The notes under the pieces were generated by a model that worked only from the letters and a program-made list of their open reading frames with translations, was not told the DNA's origin and did no database searches. A DNA stretch of 64,000 bases from NCBI RefSeq assembly GCF_003610895.1, contig NZ_MCAS01000034.1:186001-250000 (forward strand). Direction: 5' to 3'. Position numbers and translations under genes: made by a program. The first letter of the stretch is position 1, and every line of letters starts with the position of its first letter. Positions 51,631-59,813 of the stretch are shown here, piece after piece. This DNA is from Paraburkholderia fungorum (lineage in GTDB: Bacteria > Pseudomonadota > Gammaproteobacteria > Burkholderiales > Burkholderiaceae).

Positions 51631-52644
51631 ATGTCTTATCAGATTCAGGTACTCGAAACGGGCGCGTGCTTCGCAGCGGAGCACGACGAGTCGCTGCTGA
51701 GCGCCGCACTGCGCGCGAATGTAGTGCTTGCCCACGATTGTCAGTTCGGCGGTTGCGGCACGTGCCGTATCAAGGTGCTGGGCGGTACGCTCGACTATGA
51801 AGAGTTTCCGCTCGGACTCACGCAGGAGGAGGCTGACGCGGGGTTTGCGCTCGCCTGTCAGGCGAGGCCGCGCAGCGACATGGTGATCGGTGCGGGTCAC
51901 GGCGGGGGCCCGGCTTCCGAACCCTCGCGGCATACGGCCCGCATCAGCGGAATACGCGCGCTGAGCTGCGATGTCACTCACCTCACGTTGACGCTGCCCG
52001 CCGAGGCCGCGCTTCTGTACCGCCCGGGCCAGTACATGAACGTGCTGCTCGAAGATGGCAGCAGCCGGAGCTTTTCGATGGCATCGGCAGCCGAAGGCGG
52101 CCAGATTGATTTTCACGTGCGCAAGATTCCCGGTGGCCACTTTACCGATCGCGTGATCGCCGGCCTCAAGGCTGGCGACAGCCTCGAGGTGGAACTGCCG
52201 CTGGGCACGTTCCGCTTACACGCGGAAGACTACCGGCCGCTGCTGATGGTAGCGACCGGTACCGGTCTTGCGCCGCTCAAAGCGATGCTCGAGTCGTTGA
52301 TGGACGATCCCGATTGCCCGCCGGTGAGCTTGTATTGGGGAGGGCGCACGGCGGCTGATCTCTATTTCCATGATGAGATCGCCCAATGGGCGCAGCGCCT
52401 CTACGAGTTCCGCTATGTGCCTGTGCTGTCGCGAGCGGATGAGCGCTGGGCCGGCCGGCGCGGCTATGTGCAGCATGCAGCGTGTGACGATTACGCCGAT
52501 CTGTCGGAACATGCGGTGTATCTGTGCGGCTCTCCGGCCATGATCGCCGATGCGAAGCGGGCATTCATCTCGAAGGGGGCGAGCATCGACCATCTGTATG
52601 CGGATAGTTTTACTTTCCAGCACGCCCCGGCAACCGTCGAGTAG
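51631..52644 (+). CDS. Ferredoxin-NAD(P)H reductase with N-terminal [2Fe-2S] domain
   Basis: 337-residue oxygenase-type reductase. The N-terminal plant ferredoxin domain has C37, C42, C45 and C76; then FAD (PGQYMNVLLEDGSSRSFSMAS) and NAD (LLMVATGTGLAPLKAML, AVYLCGSPAMI) domains. This order (FeS-FAD-NAD) is the class IB/III monooxygenase and dioxygenase reductase architecture. It can deliver electrons either directly or through the two small ferredoxins to the HDO enzyme or another oxidase. Third-last gene of the operon by position, with 64 bp and 42 bp gaps to its neighbours. Confidence 0.92.
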   Translation: MSYQIQVLETGACFAAEHDESLLSAALRANVVLAHDCQFGGCGTCRIKVLGGTLDYEEFPLGLTQEEADAGFALACQARPRSDMVIGAGHGGGPASEPSRHTARISGIRALSCDVTHLTLTLPAEAALLYRPGQYMNVLLEDGSSRSFSMASAAEGGQIDFHVRKIPGGHFTDRVIAGLKAGDSLEVELPLGTFRLHAEDYRPLLMVATGTGLAPLKAMLESLMDDPDCPPVSLYWGGRTAADLYFHDEIAQWAQRLYEFRYVPVLSRADERWAGRRGYVQHAACDDYADLSEHAVYLCGSPAMIADAKRAFISKGASIDHLYADSFTFQHAPATVE

Positions 52645-52686
52645 CAACATGACGCGTGCCGTGCCGGTATCAAGGAGGCCTTATTC

Positions 52687-53631
52687 ATGATTCATTTGAG
52701 CGATGCGCAGATCGACGAGCTAGTCCATTTCGACGAGGCCATTCCTGTGCTTGAGGAAGCCCTGCGCGCAGTCGCGCAGCGTCGCGCGGCAGTTCAGCGC
52801 CGTGTGCGCACGGAGGCGGGGGCAGTGAAGCTGTCGACGCTCGGCGCCGTCTTGCCGGATGCCGGTGTGGCTGGAGCGAAGGTGTACACGACGATCAACG
52901 GACGCTTCAATTTTTCGATCGTGCTGTTCTCGACCGTAGACGGCAGTCTGCTCGCCACCCTGGATGCCAATGCGCTTACTCGCATCAGAACAGCGGCAAC
53001 GACAGTCATCGCGGTTCGCGCGTTGGCGCGCGCCGATGCGCGAACGGTCACGCTGTATGGAACGGGGGTGCAGGGACAGGCTCATGCTCACGCGCTGGCC
53101 GGACATACAGGCTTGCGCTCGTTCAGGATTGTCGGGCTCGAAGGCGTGGAGGCGTTGTGCGATCGATTAAACAGCCGTTACGGGGCGAGCGGTATTGAGG
53201 CGATCCCTGCCGACGCCGCGAACGCGGTGCGCGGCGCCGATGTGATCGTGACCGCGACCCGTGCAACCGGCGCCTTGTTCGACGGCGCAGCGCTCGCGTC
53301 CGGCACGCTGATCGCGGCGATCGGTTCGAGCCTGCCGACCACGCGTGAACTCGACGACGCGACGCTCTCTCGCGCGGCTCGCATCGTTGTCGAGTTGCGC
53401 GAACAGGCACGGGAAGAGGCCGGAGATCTGGTACTGGCCGCGGCGGGCACGTTCGACTGGAGCGAGGTCGTCGAACTGGGCGATGTGCTCGACGAGAGGG
53501 TGGCAGGGCGCGTCCACGCACACGACATCATCGTCTACAAGGCGGTCGGCATCGGCTTGCAGGACATTGCCCTTGCCGGACTTGCCTATCGGAAGTATGT
53601 TGCGCGAAACGCGGCGGAGCGTTGCGCGTAA
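52687..53631 (+). CDS. Ornithine cyclodeaminase / mu-crystallin family protein
   Basis: 314-residue NAD(P)-binding enzyme of the OCD/mu-crystallin family, which includes ornithine cyclodeaminase, ketimine reductases and N-alkyl amino acid dehydrogenases. Substrate-side KLSTLGAVLPDAGVAGAKVYTTINGRFNFSIVLFSTVDGSLLATLDANALTRIRTAA and Rossmann loop VTLYGTGVQGQAHAHALAG are clear. It follows the reductase gene and ends the operon, so a reduction or lactam-like step on an imine or amino acid intermediate is likely. True ornithine cyclodeaminase activity is one option only. No gene is seen in 53632-53741. Confidence 0.88.
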   Translation: MIHLSDAQIDELVHFDEAIPVLEEALRAVAQRRAAVQRRVRTEAGAVKLSTLGAVLPDAGVAGAKVYTTINGRFNFSIVLFSTVDGSLLATLDANALTRIRTAATTVIAVRALARADARTVTLYGTGVQGQAHAHALAGHTGLRSFRIVGLEGVEALCDRLNSRYGASGIEAIPADAANAVRGADVIVTATRATGALFDGAALASGTLIAAIGSSLPTTRELDDATLSRAARIVVELREQAREEAGDLVLAAAGTFDWSEVVELGDVLDERVAGRVHAHDIIVYKAVGIGLQDIALAGLAYRKYVARNAAERCA

Positions 53632-53741
53632 GCGCCGGCCACGTGACTGACGCGTTCGATATCCACGAGGAAGCCATTGCGCATGCTTTGATGTGAAGTT
53701 CGTGCGCATGGCCTCCGCCGCTTATCGCTCACCACACCGCA

Positions 53742-54761
53742 TCAATGCGGCTGCGCGATCTCCAGTGCGTCGCGAAGATAGGCGAGCATGTACTGGTCGA
53801 TTCCCGTGCCCGCCAGTATCGCGGGTTCGTTCGCGTAGGCGGAGTACAGTTTCCGGTGCGTCTCGGGGTCCGTGCCGACATAATCGTTGAACAGATCCAT
53901 CCAGCGCAGTGCGAGCTTCTGAACCGATGGGTCGTCAACGGTTTTGCCGCCTTCCATCGCAAGCCGGATTTCCGCGACGAGACCCGGCCACTCGGAAACG
54001 TAGCGCTGGTCGCCGTCACGCATGCGCTGCAGCTCCTCTGGCGACAGGTATTTCGCATAGAGCGCGAACTTCGAGTGCCTGATTGCGCGTGTCATGTAGG
54101 CCATCAGTTCGGTCGTGATGCCGCTCTTCACCTGCAGCGACGGCTCATTGCGATGCATCGTGTCGAGCTTCGAAAGCAGACCCGGATCGCCGCCGGTGTA
54201 ATCCGCCACCAGCGACACCCAGCGTTGCGCCAACGCCTGGGCTTCCTTACTTTCGACCGGAATGTTGCGATCCATCAGCGCATGCACTGCCTGAATCAAT
54301 GCCGGCCAGTCGGCCGCCCCGGCGCTCTTGTTCGAACGAAGCTGGTTCTGCTCTTCCTGCGTAAGATATTTATCTTGCATGGTCATCAACTCCAACGTGG
54401 TTAGCCAGTCGGCAAGATCGGGCTCTTCTCCCGTCATCAACTGTCCGCGCAAACGATGAAGCCTGTCGCGCAGGTCGGTTGCCCGATCGATCTGCCGAGT
54501 CAGCGCTGCGATCTGCTGCTCGACAACCGAAGCGAGGGAGGAGTCCGGTCTGGCCAGCAAGGTCCCGATGTCGGCCAACGACATGTCCAGCCGCCGCATC
54601 GCCTGAATCTGGTGCAGCCTGGCAATGTCGTCACGGTTGTAAAGCCGATAGCCGGCATCGGAGCGGGCAGAAGGCGTGAGCAGGCCGATTGCGTCGTAGT
54701 GATGAAGCGTGCGCACCGTAATGCCGGATCGCCTGGCTAGTTCACCTACTTTCAGCAGCAT
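53742..54761 (-). CDS. MerR-family regulator with duplicated TipAS ligand domains
   Basis: 339 residues. MerR winged helix: LLKVGELARRSGITVRTLHHYDAIGLLTPSARSDAGYRLYNRDDIARLHQI, followed by a coiled dimer helix and two TipAS-like C-terminal domains (about 145-225 and 245-330) that bind small hydrophobic or thiopeptide-like drugs. Each has the WP-x-LI and RW-x-x-LV/F pattern (DWPALIQAVHALM...AQRWVSLVADYTGG; EWPGLVAEIRLAM...ALRWMDLFNDYVGT). The ATG at 54761 follows GGAG. It is self-regulated through the upstream promoter; its other targets are not in the window. Confidence 0.9.
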   Translation of the reverse strand: MLLKVGELARRSGITVRTLHHYDAIGLLTPSARSDAGYRLYNRDDIARLHQIQAMRRLDMSLADIGTLLARPDSSLASVVEQQIAALTRQIDRATDLRDRLHRLRGQLMTGEEPDLADWLTTLELMTMQDKYLTQEEQNQLRSNKSAGAADWPALIQAVHALMDRNIPVESKEAQALAQRWVSLVADYTGGDPGLLSKLDTMHRNEPSLQVKSGITTELMAYMTRAIRHSKFALYAKYLSPEELQRMRDGDQRYVSEWPGLVAEIRLAMEGGKTVDDPSVQKLALRWMDLFNDYVGTDPETHRKLYSAYANEPAILAGTGIDQYMLAYLRDALEIAQPH

Positions 54762-54792
54762 CGAAATCGCTCCTTTCTTCATGCCTGCATGC

Positions 54793-54823
54793 AGACTAAA
54801 ACCTGACGTTGCGTGAGGGTCAA
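54793..54823 (-). promoter_or_regulatory. MerR-type promoter with 19-bp spacer, upstream of the MerR gene
   Basis: On the minus strand TTGACC (54818-54823) and TAGTCT (54793-54798) are 19 bp apart, the elongated spacing that MerR proteins correct by DNA distortion. The spacer holds an ACC...CACG-caa-CGT...GGT dyad. It ends 32 bp upstream of the MerR start. Confidence 0.7.
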
Positions 54824-54874
54824 GCACGGCGTCACAAGATCAAAGTATTCATTGACGCCGTGACGTACCGGTTA

Positions 54875-55273
54875 TTACCTGGCACCGTGCTTCGCCTGCC
54901 AGCGCTGCATGAACGCGATCTCGTCGTGTTGTGCCTTGATGATGTTGCGGGCCAGGCGTTTCAGCTCGGGGTCCTTGCCGTACTTCAGTTCCACCTGCGC
55001 CATTTCGACCGCGCCTTGATGATGCGGAATCATGTGCGCGACGAAGTCCTTGTCGGCATCGCCCGTGTAGGCCGGCGCGTCCATGGCCTGCATCATTTTC
55101 TCGTCGGCGTCCTTGAATGCCTGGGTCGATGCGCTCGACCCGGCGTCCGCTGAGCCGGACATGTCCATGCCGGGCATCGATGCAGCCTGCTGGGCGTGGA
55201 CGGGGGTTGCCGCGACGGCGAACGCAATGCCGCCTGAAAGACAAAGGGCACGGAATGCGCGAAGGTTTTTCAT
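54875..55273 (-). CDS. DUF305 periplasmic metal-binding protein
   Basis: 132 residues: signal peptide ending at VHAQ, a Met/Asp/Gly-rich segment (SMPGMDMSGSAD), then the DUF305 core HMIPHHQGAVEMAQVELKYGKDPELKRLARNIIKAQHDEIAFMQRW. DUF305 proteins such as CopM bind Cu(I)/Cu(II) or silver through the His/Met residues. The gene lies 98 bp downstream of the CopZ-like gene on the same strand and probably shares its metal control. Confidence 0.86.
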   Translation of the reverse strand: MKNLRAFRALCLSGGIAFAVAATPVHAQQAASMPGMDMSGSADAGSSASTQAFKDADEKMMQAMDAPAYTGDADKDFVAHMIPHHQGAVEMAQVELKYGKDPELKRLARNIIKAQHDEIAFMQRWQAKHGAR

Positions 55274-55371
55274 ATTGGGTTTTCCGTTAGGGACAACGTG
55301 ATATCAAACGACCATGATGTTGCGAACCGGGCGCCACGCTCAACGGACAGGCATAGCCTGATGCGCTCTGT

Positions 55372-55569
55372 TCAGCCCTTGAGCGAAGGATGAAAGCCCG
55401 CCGCTTCGATTGCCTCGATAACGCTCTGCGGCGGCAATGTCGACGCGACCTTCACGATTTTAACGGCGACATCGACGTCGAGCTTTGCCGCGGGGTCGAG
55501 GCCTGTTACTGCGCGAGCAATGGCATTGGCGCAGCCGCCGCACGACATATCCGGGATTTCGAGTTCCAT
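55372..55569 (-). CDS. Heavy-metal-associated domain copper chaperone (CopZ-like)
   Basis: 65-residue cytoplasmic metallochaperone with the ferredoxin-like HMA fold; MSCGGCA supplies the metal-binding cysteines C10 and C13. It would hand Cu(I) to a P-type ATPase not encoded here. Begins 37 bp downstream of a CueR-like box whose -35/-10 face this gene. The length is standard for the family. Confidence 0.9.
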   Translation of the reverse strand: MELEIPDMSCGGCANAIARAVTGLDPAAKLDVDVAVKIVKVASTLPPQSVIEAIEAAGFHPSLKG

Positions 55570-55605
55570 TTCCTGCCTCCAGTGAGAAATCAGAAGCCAA
55601 GCTTG

Positions 55606-55628
55606 GACCTTCCCACCGCGGGAAGGTC
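55606..55628. promoter_or_regulatory. CueR-like copper box
   Basis: Perfect dyad GACCTTCCC-accgc-GGGAAGGTC, matching the CueR/CopL-type ACCTTCC...GGAAGGT box. On the minus strand TTGACC (55625-55630) and a weak -10 (55600-55605) are 19 bp apart around it, as in CueR-activated promoters. It lies between the copZ-like gene and the divergent copper cluster and may serve both. Confidence 0.75.
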
Positions 55629-55750
55629 AAGCGTCCATGTCCATGTTCATGCTGCCGCTGGTCTTGACCCTCCTGGTGGAAAAAAACGGCTCATGCTGAT
55701 CCGTTTAGCGCCTTACAATCTTCTTAATCAGCGTGCTAGACTCCGTACCC

Positions 55751-56194
55751 ATGTCTTACTGGCGCAAACTCTTCCTTGTCGTGCTGCTCGCACTGAGCCT
55801 TCCGGTTCAGTCGTTCGCGGCCGTCTCCATGAAATGCGAGTCCTCGCAGGCCGGTGGAGAAGGGGCGCCTATGCACCAACAGAATGCGGATGAGATGAAC
55901 CATCCGCATGGCGCTGCCGCGACGATGATGGCCGATAGCGCCCATGATGATGCCAGTTTCCAGACTCAGACTCAGACCCAGGCCCCGGGCCACAGTCACC
56001 CGGGCGGTGCGCATCATGCTCACACCTGCTCGACTTGCGCGTCCTGCTGTTCCGGCGGTGGCTTGCCGGCCGGTCCACTAGCCGCGATCTCCACCGCCGT
56101 TGTCCATTCCGCTGCGCCTCTTCCTCCTGCTGCCCGTGTCGTGTCATTTCTGACCGGCGGCATCGAACGACCTCCCCGAATCTCTCTCGTCTAG
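55751..56194 (+). CDS. Exported His/Cys/Met-rich protein of the copper cluster
   Basis: 147 residues. Signal peptide (KLFLVVLLALSLPVQSFA) then a metal-binding-looking sequence: MHQQNADEMNHPHG, GHSHPGGAHHAHTCSTCASCC with ten His and several Cys, and a hydrophobic stretch near the C-terminus. This resembles small periplasmic copper-binding proteins at the head of OMF/multicopper oxidase clusters. The ATG at 55751 is taken; a 6-codon upstream extension exists. No catalytic role is evident. Confidence 0.7.
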   Translation: MSYWRKLFLVVLLALSLPVQSFAAVSMKCESSQAGGEGAPMHQQNADEMNHPHGAAATMMADSAHDDASFQTQTQTQAPGHSHPGGAHHAHTCSTCASCCSGGGLPAGPLAAISTAVVHSAAPLPPAARVVSFLTGGIERPPRISLV

Positions 56195-56287
56195 TTCCTT
56201 CGCAGCGTGACGCTGCGATGTTCAATTTCGCCTTGATGGCCGCACGTTGCACGTCGGCCGTCCGGGCGGCATACGACGAGAAAATCA

Positions 56288-56611
56288 ATGCGAACGTTTA
56301 TTGCGGCGCTGCTCGGCGCGACGGCAGTATTGCCGGCGCTCGTGCACGCCACGTCCACACGTCCTGACCCGGCGGACGCCGCGGCTTCGGTTCCGGCAGT
56401 GAATGTGCCGTCTGTCTTCGCGGACTATCGGCCATACCGGGAGCAGAAGGCAGCCAGCTGGCAAACGCTCAATCGCGCGGTGGCGAGTCCGTCCGGCGGG
56501 TCTGGAATGAATCACGGTCAAATGCTCTCAGGGGGTGACGGCACCAGCGCCACCAAAGGCACTGCCGCCGACGATGAGCACGGCACCCATCATGAGGGGC
56601 CGGCGAAATGA
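56288..56611 (+). CDS. Small exported protein of the copper cluster
   Basis: 107 residues: signal peptide (TFIAALLGATAVLPALVHA), a conserved-looking segment VPSVFADYRPYREQKAASWQTLNRAV and a His/Met-rich tail (GMNHGQMLSGGD ... DEHGTHHEG). Proteins of this type accompany CusC-like factors in betaproteobacteria, but no function is known to me. Its stop overlaps the OMF start by 4 bp (ATGA), so translation is coupled. Confidence 0.7.
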   Translation: MRTFIAALLGATAVLPALVHATSTRPDPADAAASVPAVNVPSVFADYRPYREQKAASWQTLNRAVASPSGGSGMNHGQMLSGGDGTSATKGTAADDEHGTHHEGPAK

Positions 56612-58041
56612 GACGAGCGCTCTTTCCCGATAGCCGCGTCATCGCCGCTCTCACCGTCGCGGCGCTGCTTACCGGCTGCACGACGTTTTCGAAGGACGGT
56701 GGCTTCGACACCGTTTCCAGCACAGCATCGCAGCGCCTTGGAAAAGATGCCGTGCTGGTGAGGACGGACGAAGACCGCAGCGCTGTGGCCCAACGCACGC
56801 AGGAACTGCTGTCCCGGCCACTAGGTATGGACGACGCGATCCAGATCGCGCTGTTGAATAACCGTGGATTGCAAGCCTCGTACAGCGAACTCGGCATTGC
56901 CGAGGCGGACCTGGTACAGGCAGGACGTCTGCCGAATCCTGGTTTCACATTCAGCCGTACGCACGGCGGCAACGATCTGAGCATCAGCCGCACGTTCACG
57001 CTTGGCTTGCTGGGCGTGCTGACGCTGCCGCTGGCGACACGCATCGAAAGCAGCCGTTTCGAGCAGACCCGCCTGCTCGCGGCCGATGCCATGCTCAAGG
57101 TCGCCGCCGACGCGCGCCGCGCCTATATCGGAGCCGTCGCGGCGGCGCAATCCGCCGCCTACGCGGAGCAGGTGAAAGACTCGGCGCAAGCCGGCGCCGA
57201 ACTCGCGTTGCGCATGCAGCAGGCGGGCAACTTCAGCAAGCTCGACTACGCGCGTGAGCAGGCCTTCTACGCGCAAGCCGTGGTGGAACTGGCGAAAGCG
57301 CGGCAGCAGTCCGTATCTGCACGGGAGAAACTCACTCGCACAATGGGCCTATGGGGCTCGCAAGCGCAGTACGACCTCCCCGAGCGTTTGCCCGATCTGC
57401 CTGCAACCCGGCCCGAGTTGCAGGACCTCGAGCGCTTTGCGATGCAGAACCGCCTCGACATCCAGGCCGCGAAACTGCAAACGCAAAGCGTTGCAAGTTC
57501 TCTGGGCCTAAGCCGGGCAACGCGATTCGTCAATGCGCTGGATGTCGGGTATCAGAACAATTTCACGACCTCCGACGGCCGCGAACAGGGCTACGAGATC
57601 AGCGTCGAAATTCCGGTCTTCGACTGGGGAGCCTCGAAAGTGGCGCGCGCCGAAGCGATCTATCTGCAGTCGGTGAATCGCGTCGCCGAGACTGCGATCA
57701 ACGCGCGCTCCGAGGTGCGTGAATCGTATTCGGCCTATGTGAGCGGCTACGACGTCGCGAAACACTATCGCGACGAAGTGGTGCCGATCCGCAAAACCAT
57801 TTCTGACGAACTGCTGCTTCGCTATAACGGCATGCTCGCAAGCGTGTTCGAACTGCTCGCCGATTCGCGCGAGCAGATCGGCGCCGTGAACAGCGCGATC
57901 GACGCGCTCAAGGACTACTGGCTCGCGCAGACCGATCTGCAACAGGCGCTCGGCGGCCGTTTGCCGCTGGACGCCACCGCCGCGGCGCCACTCGCATCCA
58001 TCGCGCCACAAGCGCCATCCACCGATTCTGAAGGGCAATGA
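56608..58041 (+). CDS. TolC-family outer membrane factor, copper cluster
   Basis: 477 residues with a lipoprotein signal (VAALLTGC-TTFSK) and two OEP repeats (DDAIQIALLNNRGLQASYSELGIAEADLVQAGRLPNPGFTFS and RFAMQNRLDIQAAKLQTQSVASSLGLSRATRFVNALDVGYQNN). In this family the outer membrane duct exports metal or antibiotic with an RND pump; no RND or MFP gene is nearby, so it may pair with a pump elsewhere or replace CopB as the outer membrane component. The gene is followed 1 bp later by the multicopper oxidase gene. Confidence 0.88.
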   Translation: MRRALFPDSRVIAALTVAALLTGCTTFSKDGGFDTVSSTASQRLGKDAVLVRTDEDRSAVAQRTQELLSRPLGMDDAIQIALLNNRGLQASYSELGIAEADLVQAGRLPNPGFTFSRTHGGNDLSISRTFTLGLLGVLTLPLATRIESSRFEQTRLLAADAMLKVAADARRAYIGAVAAAQSAAYAEQVKDSAQAGAELALRMQQAGNFSKLDYAREQAFYAQAVVELAKARQQSVSAREKLTRTMGLWGSQAQYDLPERLPDLPATRPELQDLERFAMQNRLDIQAAKLQTQSVASSLGLSRATRFVNALDVGYQNNFTTSDGREQGYEISVEIPVFDWGASKVARAEAIYLQSVNRVAETAINARSEVRESYSAYVSGYDVAKHYRDEVVPIRKTISDELLLRYNGMLASVFELLADSREQIGAVNSAIDALKDYWLAQTDLQQALGGRLPLDATAAAPLASIAPQAPSTDSEGQ

Positions 58042-58042
58042 C

Positions 58043-59353
58043 ATGGTGTCTCGTCGAAATTTTCTCAGCGGCTCAGGCGCCGCGATGTTGGGCGCTGCAT
58101 TGGTCAGCAAGGCTGGCGCCGCGTCACTGCCCGAGGCGCCCACGGCGGCCACGGCCACGATGCAGCCACCGCTCGCGCCGCCGAATGGCCGGCCATATAC
58201 GCCCGTCGCCACGTTGAACGGCTGGTCGCTGCCGTGGCGCATGAAGAACGGCTGGAAGGAGTTTCATCTGATTGCCGAGCCGGTGGTGCGCGAACTGGCG
58301 CCGGGCATGAGCGCGCATCTGTGGGGCTATAACGGCCAGGCGCCGGGGCCGACTATCGAGGCGGTCGAAGGCGACAAGGTCCGCATTTTCGTGACCAACA
58401 AGCTGCCGGAGCACACCACGGTTCACTGGCACGGCATGCTGCTGCCGTGCGGCATGGATGGCGTGGGCGGTCTCACGCAACCGCACATTCCGCCGGGCAA
58501 GACCTTTGTCTATGAGTTCCAGTTGGAGAAACACGGCACGTTCATGTATCACCCGCATGCCGACGAGATGGTGCAGATGGCCATGGGCATGATGGGCACC
58601 TTCATCGTTCATCCGAAAGACCCCGGCGTCATGCGGGTGGATCGCGACTTCGTGTTCATCATGTCCGCGTACGACATCGACCCGGGCAGTTTCACGCCAC
58701 GCGTGAACGAGATGACCGACTTCAACATGTGGACGTGGAATGCGCGTGTTTTTCCGGGCATCGACACGTTGCCGGTGCGTGCCGGCGATCGCGTACGCAT
58801 CCGCGTCGGCAATCTCACGATGACCAATCACCCGATCCATCTGCATGGCTATCAGTTCGAAGTGGTGGGGACGGACGGCGGCTGGATTCCGCCTTCCGCG
58901 CGCTGGCCCGAGGTGACCGCGGATGTCGCCGTTGGCCAGATGCGCGCCATCGAGTTCACGGCGAACCGGCCCGGCGACTGGGCGTTTCATTGCCACAAGT
59001 CCCATCACACGATGAATGCGATGGGGCATCAGGTGCCGAACCTGATCGGCGTGCCGCAGCAGGACCTGGCGAAGCGGATCAACAAGCTGGTGCCCGATTA
59101 CATGGCGATGGGCAGCACGGGCGGCTCGATGGGCGGAATGGAAATGCCGCTGCCCGACAACACACTGCCGATGATGACCGGCACAGGGCCGTTCGGCGCG
59201 CTGGAAATGGGCGGCATGTTCAGCGTCGTGAAAGTGCGGGAGGGGCTGGGGCGTAACGATTATCGGGACCCGGGGTGGTTCAGGCATCCGAAAGGAACCG
59301 TTGCGTATGAATACACCGGCGAACTGCCGGGCATGGAAATGCACAAGCCGTAG
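58043..59353 (+). CDS. Tat-exported multicopper oxidase (copper tolerance)
   Basis: 436-residue multicopper oxidase with two fused cupredoxin domains visible and all four copper motifs: HWHGM, HPHADE, HPIHLHG and HCHKSHHTMNAMGH. Twin-arginine signal SRRNFLSG. A Met/Gly-rich stretch (MGGMEMPLPDNTLPMMTG) resembles copper-binding methionine regions. Shorter than CopA/CueO (about 500-600 residues), placing it in the short laccase-like group. Expected to oxidise Cu(I) to less toxic Cu(II) in the periplasm. The start follows the OMF stop by one base. Confidence 0.92.
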   Translation: MVSRRNFLSGSGAAMLGAALVSKAGAASLPEAPTAATATMQPPLAPPNGRPYTPVATLNGWSLPWRMKNGWKEFHLIAEPVVRELAPGMSAHLWGYNGQAPGPTIEAVEGDKVRIFVTNKLPEHTTVHWHGMLLPCGMDGVGGLTQPHIPPGKTFVYEFQLEKHGTFMYHPHADEMVQMAMGMMGTFIVHPKDPGVMRVDRDFVFIMSAYDIDPGSFTPRVNEMTDFNMWTWNARVFPGIDTLPVRAGDRVRIRVGNLTMTNHPIHLHGYQFEVVGTDGGWIPPSARWPEVTADVAVGQMRAIEFTANRPGDWAFHCHKSHHTMNAMGHQVPNLIGVPQQDLAKRINKLVPDYMAMGSTGGSMGGMEMPLPDNTLPMMTGTGPFGALEMGGMFSVVKVREGLGRNDYRDPGWFRHPKGTVAYEYTGELPGMEMHKP

Positions 59354-59438
59354 CAGTGTGCTTGCTTGCGAAGCGTCGTGACCCTATCACGCCCAACGCA
59401 ACGCACGTTCACCCTTACCGACATGGGACATGTAAAAG

Positions 59439-59813
59439 ATGAAAGTACGCATTCGCACACAACTATTGCACGTGATCGCCTTCGCCGCCGTAGGTTTCGC
59501 GCCTGTTTACGGGTTCGCGCACGGCAAGCTCGAGAGCGCGGTGCCTGCTGCCGGCAGCTCGGTCAATAGCGCACCGCAGACACTTCGGCTCACCTTCAAC
59601 GAGGACCTGGAGGGCGCGTTCAGCACGGTGAAAGTAGCCGATTCCACTGGCGCGATCGTCAGTCAGGAAAAGGGCCGGGTCGATCCGGCGAATCCCCGGG
59701 TGTTGACGCTTGCCGTTCCGAAGGTGGCACCAGGCGCTTATGAGGTCCGCTGGGCGGTCATGACTCTGGACGGCCACAAGGCCAATGGCACTTACGCGTT
59801 CCAGGTGAAGTGA
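59439..59813 (+). CDS. copC: Copper resistance protein CopC
   Basis: 124-residue periplasmic copper carrier. Cleavage after FA27 would leave His28 (HGKLESAVPAAGSS) at the N-terminus, and the family's Cu(II) site uses that N-terminal His plus the Asp/His in TLDGHKANGTY. Length and fold (beta barrel) are as in typical CopC. Its stop codon overlaps the copD start by one base. Works with CopD to import or buffer periplasmic copper. Confidence 0.93.
   Translation: MKVRIRTQLLHVIAFAAVGFAPVYGFAHGKLESAVPAAGSSVNSAPQTLRLTFNEDLEGAFSTVKVADSTGAIVSQEKGRVDPANPRVLTLAVPKVAPGAYEVRWAVMTLDGHKANGTYAFQVK

Noticed and set aside
58124..59344. 406-residue open frame on the minus strand
   Set aside because: Antisense to the multicopper oxidase gene; His-rich only because of copper-site codons read backwards.
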